A stretch of DNA of 64,000 nucleotides, from assembly GCF_013761175.1 (NCBI RefSeq), contig NZ_JACDUR010000006.1:496001-560000 (forward strand). The letters are read 5' to 3'. Both the position numbers and the translations under genes were made by a program. The stretch is from Nonomuraea soli (GTDB lineage Bacteria > Actinomycetota > Actinomycetes > Streptosporangiales > Streptosporangiaceae). Shown piece after piece: positions 60,597-64,000 of this stretch. The notes beneath the pieces were generated by a model. It ran no database searches, had not been told where the DNA came from, and saw only the letters and a list, made by a program, of their open reading frames with translations. How positions within the stretch are numbered: position 1 is the stretch's first letter; the number at the start of each line of letters is the position of its first letter.

Positions 60597-62420
60597 TCAG
60601 CCGGTGAGCTGGGCTTCCAGGCGGTAGCCGTCGACGGTGACGTACACCTGGTCGCCGGGGCGGGCGTTGAGCTTCATCAGCACCGGCTGCAGCGAGTCGA
60701 ACACCGGCTGCCGGTCGCCCGGCCACACGAGCACGACCGCGTTGTTGCCCGGTCCCGTCACCGACAGCAGGGTGCCGGGGCGCATGCCGAGCTGGGCCGC
60801 GTAGCCCTCGGGCACGGTCACGGGCCCGCCGCGCAGGTGCTCGGTGGTGACGTCGATGCGCTGCCAGCGGCGCGGGTCGGAGGCCGGGCTGGGCGGCGGG
60901 GTGCTGGGCCCGCCCGACATGCCGGGCAGTCCCGCGAGCGCGCTCGACATGCCGCCGAACCCGCCGAGACCGCCGCCGTTCGAGGCCCCGCTGGGGACAC
61001 CGTTGGGGGCACCGCTGGGCACGCCGTTGGGTGCGCCGTTCGCCTGGCCGTAGCCGTTGGAGCCGTTCCCGTTGGGGCCGTAGCCGTTGGCGCCGGGCCT
61101 GCGCTCGGGCAGGCCGTTGGCGGGCAGGCCGTTCTCGCCCGAGCCGTTGCGCCCGCCGCCGCCGGACAGGGCCGACAGTGCGGCCAGCGCGGCCGTGGGG
61201 TCGATCGCGGGCGCCTGCGGGATGGGCTGGCCGCCGCGGTGGTGGTGGCCGTTGGCTCCGGGGGTACGGCGGGGCAGGGAGCCGAGGGCCTCGGCGGAGG
61301 GGGCGTGGGCGAAGCCGGAGTCGGCCGAGCTCTCGGGCGGCAGCGCCTCGAGCCAGGCCTTGGCGGAGTGGAGCCGGACGCCGAGTTCGCCGAGGAGCTC
61401 GGCGTAGTCGGCGTCGCGCGGCGCGGAGGCGAGCAGCTGGCGGGTGCGCTGCTGCAGGCCGCGCAGGTTGCCCACGACGAGCCAGCCGTCCTGCAGGCGC
61501 CGGTCGGGCATGAGGGTGACCAGGACACGCCAGAGCGGGGTGCGCAGCGAGGGCACCATCACCGGGTGTTCGGGGTCGGCGCCGACGAGCTGTTCTTCCG
61601 TGGCGGCGGCGCCGAGCCATTCGGTCAGGCGGAACATGTGGCCGGTGACGGGCGCGGACTCCGAGGAGCGCAGCCAGAGCAGCACGCGCTCCTCGGCGGT
61701 GCGCTGGGCGATGGAGAGGGCGTCACGGTCGACGAGCAGCCGGTGGGCGAGCTCGCGCAGGCTCACGGGGTCCTCGGCGAAGAGGCGGTGGACCGCGACC
61801 GCCAGCTCCAGGCGGTCGAACGACTGGAAGAGGCCGTCGACGACGCGGGTCATGATGTGCTCGGGGCCAAGGACGACGGGCTCATCATCAGCAGGCTGGG
61901 CAGCGGGCTGCGGCGTCGCCTGCGGGGCGGGCGCGGCGGCCACGGGGGATCCGGCGGAACCGGTCGACGCGACAGCCCCGGCGGGCGAGGACCCCTCGGC
62001 GGCCGGAGAGGCCGCCGGCACCCGGTTGAGCACCTCGCGGAACAGCGCGCCGATGACCTGCTCGGATCCGGCCAGGTCGGCGGCGCTGAGGCGTTTGAGC
62101 CGGTTCCAGCCGCCGAGTCCGGTGACGGCTGTGCGCACCGGCTCGGGCCATCCGGTCAGCGCCGGGTCCACGTGGTGGACCTGCAGCGCGGGGAGGACGT
62201 CAGCGAGCGGCAGGTGGTCCCAGCGCGAGGCGGCCAGCCTGGCCAGCCGCTCGCAGATCCAGTCCATGCCGGTCGCGCCCAGGGCGCGGGACAACGCCAG
62301 CGAGCTCCACCAGCCGGCGGGCAGTCGTGGGTCGGTGAGGGCCTCGGCCACCTGTTGCGGGCGGCTCCAGCGCAGGGCCGGAACCAGATCGCTCAGGCAG
62401 ATCGATGACTCGACGTCCAT
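60597..62420 (-). CDS. Protein of unknown function with Asn/Gly-rich linker
   Basis: 607 residues. Residues 1-~130 are a helical domain (WSRPQQVAEALTDPRLPAGWWSSLALSRAL). An Ala/Pro linker (~135-180) follows, then a conserved-looking helical block (~185-375: IMTRVVDGLFQSFDRLELAVAVHRLF, SLRELAHRLLVDRDALSIAQRTAEERVLLWLR). This block has a distant resemblance to sigma-factor region 3-4 layouts, which I do not consider proof. A linker (~385-500) rich in NG repeats (GAPNGVPS) leads to a C-terminal beta domain resembling SpoVT/AbrB-like or other small barrels (VTVPEGYAAQLGMRPGTLLSV). No enzyme motif. ATG 62420 with GGGGAGG 14 nt upstream. Its stop is 4 bp from the LAL stop. Confidence 0.75.
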   Translation of the reverse strand: MDVESSICLSDLVPALRWSRPQQVAEALTDPRLPAGWWSSLALSRALGATGMDWICERLARLAASRWDHLPLADVLPALQVHHVDPALTGWPEPVRTAVTGLGGWNRLKRLSAADLAGSEQVIGALFREVLNRVPAASPAAEGSSPAGAVASTGSAGSPVAAAPAPQATPQPAAQPADDEPVVLGPEHIMTRVVDGLFQSFDRLELAVAVHRLFAEDPVSLRELAHRLLVDRDALSIAQRTAEERVLLWLRSSESAPVTGHMFRLTEWLGAAATEEQLVGADPEHPVMVPSLRTPLWRVLVTLMPDRRLQDGWLVVGNLRGLQQRTRQLLASAPRDADYAELLGELGVRLHSAKAWLEALPPESSADSGFAHAPSAEALGSLPRRTPGANGHHHRGGQPIPQAPAIDPTAALAALSALSGGGGRNGSGENGLPANGLPERRPGANGYGPNGNGSNGYGQANGAPNGVPSGAPNGVPSGASNGGGLGGFGGMSSALAGLPGMSGGPSTPPPSPASDPRRWQRIDVTTEHLRGGPVTVPEGYAAQLGMRPGTLLSVTGPGNNAVVLVWPGDRQPVFDSLQPVLMKLNARPGDQVYVTVDGYRLEAQLTG

Positions 62421-62439
62421 TGCGGACCGTACCCTCCCC

Positions 62440-62466
62440 AGTGGTGCACGTGTGGCTAGTGGTGCA
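62440..62466 (-). promoter_or_regulatory. Two AGTGGTGCA direct repeats upstream of the 607-residue gene
   Basis: AGTGGTGCA occurs at 62440-62448 and 62458-62466, an 18-bp period, in the promoter region of the leftward gene. Direct repeats of this spacing often bind a regulator on one helix face. Confidence 0.4.
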
Positions 62467-62483
62467 ACTTATGACGCAAGCTA

Positions 62484-63410
62484 TCAATCGGTGTGAATAG
62501 GGTAAAGGTGCTTGGTGGTCAAACCGTACCGTGGCCGGCCACCTACCAGTGCCACGCACTCGGCTCCCGCGGCCACTCCCGACTCGACCGCCCGCTGGTC
62601 GCCGGCGCCTTTGAGGCGCGCGGTGAGGTATCCGGCGGCGAACGCGTCACCCGCGCCCGTGGAATCCACGACTTCGCGAGCCATACCCGTGGCTCGCGCC
62701 ACTACACGCCCGGCCGACGCCACCAGTGCGCCGCGGGCGCCGATCTTCACCACCGCCGTGCCGTACCTCTCGCTGAGCGCCAGGGCCGCGTGCTCGGGGT
62801 CGTCGGAACCGGTCAGGAGCCGCGCCTCGTCCTGATTGGGGATGATCAGGCTCGCGGGCGAACTCTCCGACAGGAACCGCTCGATGCCGAAGCTCTCCAG
62901 AGGTCCGGTCGAGGCCGGGTCGACGCTGACGGTGACGCCGCGCTCGACGGCGTCGGCCATCGCGCGCCTGGCCAGCATCAGGCCGGGTTCGGCGAAGAAG
63001 GTGTAGGCCGACAGGTGCAGGTGGGCGACCCCGTCGAGGATCTCGGGCGACCAGTCGTCGGGCGACAGGCGCCCGCCCGCGCCGCGGTTGGTGAGCATGG
63101 AACGTTCGCCGGTCAGGTCGACCATCGAGATGACCACGGCGGTGGGGTGGTCGGCGTCGACGGTGACCAGCGGGTGCACGCCCGTCTTGACCAGCTCGGA
63201 GATGTGCCACCCGCTGCTGTCGTAGCCGGCCCGTGCCAGCAGCCGCACGTCGGCGCCGAAGTGGGCGGCCCACGCGGCCGTGTTGGCCCCCGACCCGCCC
63301 GGACGCAGCGAGATGTCGGCGTCGGTGTCGGTGCCGGAGGCGACCGGCCCGCTGTGCAGGGCGACGACATCGGTGACGATGTCGCCGACCACCAGCAGAC
63401 CGGCGCTCAT
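62484..63410 (-). CDS. psuK: PfkB-family carbohydrate kinase, probable pseudouridine kinase
   Basis: 308 residues. PfkB signature 1 (GGSGANTAAWAAHFGADV) and signature 2 with the catalytic Asp (DSTGAGDAFAAGYLTARLK) are clear. Its place 31 bp downstream of a pseudouridine-5'-phosphate glycosidase gene indicates pseudouridine kinase, which makes the glycosidase substrate. By sequence alone it could be another ribokinase-like enzyme. ATG 63410. Confidence 0.88.
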   Translation of the reverse strand: MSAGLLVVGDIVTDVVALHSGPVASGTDTDADISLRPGGSGANTAAWAAHFGADVRLLARAGYDSSGWHISELVKTGVHPLVTVDADHPTAVVISMVDLTGERSMLTNRGAGGRLSPDDWSPEILDGVAHLHLSAYTFFAEPGLMLARRAMADAVERGVTVSVDPASTGPLESFGIERFLSESSPASLIIPNQDEARLLTGSDDPEHAALALSERYGTAVVKIGARGALVASAGRVVARATGMAREVVDSTGAGDAFAAGYLTARLKGAGDQRAVESGVAAGAECVALVGGRPRYGLTTKHLYPIHTD

Positions 63411-63441
63411 CGCCGCGCCCCCGCGCCGCAGGACGGGCGGC

Positions 63442-64000
63442 TCACGACGTGGCCCAGGCGACGGCGATCCGCGCGGCCAGGGCGGTGTTGCCGCGGACGG
63501 CGGCCAGGTTGGCCTCCAGGGACGCGCCGCCGGTGCCGTTGACGAGGTAGCCGAGCAGGAACGGCGTGATGGCCTGTCCCTTGACGCCGTCGCGGTCGGC
63601 GGCGGCCAGCGCCTCGGCCAGGACCCGGTCGTGCAGGGCGGGGTCGAGCTGCTGGTCGACGGGGACGGGGTTGGCGACCACCAGCGCGGTCTCGGGGCCG
63701 CCGAGCGCGTCCTGGCCGCGCATGATCGCGGCGATCTCCTCGGGCGTCTCCACCCGCCAGTCGATCGGCAGGCCGGAGGAGTTCAGGTAGAAACCGGGGA
63801 AGGTGTCGGTGCGGTATCCGGCCACGGTGACCTCGCGGGTCTCCAGGCGCTGCAGGGTGGCGGGCACGTCGAGGATCGACTTGACGCCGGCGCAGACGAT
63901 GGTGAGCCGGGTGCTGGCCAGCGTGTCGAGGTCGGCCGACTCGTCCTGGTCGACGGTCCAGCCGCGGTGCACGCCGCCCAGGCCGCCGGTGGCGAAGACG
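63442..64000 (-). CDS. psuG: Pseudouridine-5'-phosphate glycosidase, C-terminal part (cut by window edge)
   Basis: About 185 C-terminal residues; the frame continues past the window edge with FATGGLGGVHRG, a hallmark of PsuG/IndA enzymes. Further matches are VCAGVKSILDVPATLE-like (here LQRLET), GYRTDTFPGFYLNSSG, and VANPVP. It cleaves pseudouridine 5'-phosphate to uracil and ribose 5-phosphate. It is upstream of psuK on the same strand and the pair is presumably one operon. Confidence 0.93.
   Translation of the reverse strand, partial: VFATGGLGGVHRGWTVDQDESADLDTLASTRLTIVCAGVKSILDVPATLQRLETREVTVAGYRTDTFPGFYLNSSGLPIDWRVETPEEIAAIMRGQDALGGPETALVVANPVPVDQQLDPALHDRVLAEALAAADRDGVKGQAITPFLLGYLVNGTGGASLEANLAAVRGNTALAARIAVAWATS

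Overview
The window reads as chromosomal DNA of a high-GC actinomycete. G or C dominates third codon positions, GTG starts are common, and many start codons sit 6-9 nt behind a -10 box with no Shine-Dalgarno. The AGG arginine codons, LAL and LuxR regulators, large secreted proteins and MoxR/DUF58/TgpA operon suggest the order Streptosporangiales (Nonomuraea or a relative). That assignment is inference, because there is no rRNA or other marker here. I found no tRNA, rRNA, CRISPR array, insertion sequence, phage gene or attachment site. The two ends cut an MHS-type transporter (left) and psuG (right).

Layout, 0-12.3 kb: the end of an MFS transporter; an NDH-2-like flavoprotein behind a promoter matching the ECF41/SigJ signature (TGTCACA-N16-CGTC); a divergent homocitrate-synthase-like gene and HTH-citrate synthase sharing a 16-bp palindrome; a ThrE-type exporter; then a leftward four-gene operon (12171 to 5749). 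That operon encodes a kleisin-like protein, a winged-helix/low-complexity protein, a 69-residue tandem-repeat protein and an SMC-type ATPase. All three junctions are 4-bp ATGA/GTGA overlaps. It resembles MksBEF/Wadjet, but no Toprim nuclease (JetD) gene is adjacent. This is my main candidate for an undescribed system.

12.3-27.9 kb: an envelope operon (membrane-anchored FN3 protein, MoxR ATPase, DUF58, TgpA-like protein lacking the catalytic Cys and His); a winged-helix protein; aldehyde dehydrogenase; a DHA2 exporter; a Ser/Thr kinase with an extracellular FN3-like domain; a small lipoprotein; an M50-like protease; an amidohydrolase; an NTF2-like protein; CorA. 27.9-42.4 kb: a heterodimeric ABC exporter with one degenerate ATP site, AlaX editing protein plus XRE regulator, an MFS exporter, a luciferase-like/SCP2 fusion, a fused E1 alpha-beta ketoacid dehydrogenase, and two secreted proteins including a subtilisin with a PA-like region.

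42.9-51.3 kb: regulators and two ABC export systems. One is ATPase-permease-histidine kinase-response regulator. The other is PadR-DrrA-like-DrrB-like. 51.3-56.8 kb: a TetR gene divergent from a leucine-degradation (liu) operon, namely methylcrotonyl-CoA carboxylase beta and alpha, HMG-CoA lyase and acyl-CoA dehydrogenase. 56.8-64.0 kb: an acetyltransferase, a LAL regulator with a collagen-like insert, a 607-residue Asn/Gly-rich protein of unknown function, and psuK-psuG for pseudouridine breakdown.

Genes are packed tightly. Five convergent pairs overlap at their 3' ends, and most operons use 4-bp overlaps. Only two gene-free stretches exceed 300 bp (42404-42919 and 43922-44316), and both carry repeats.
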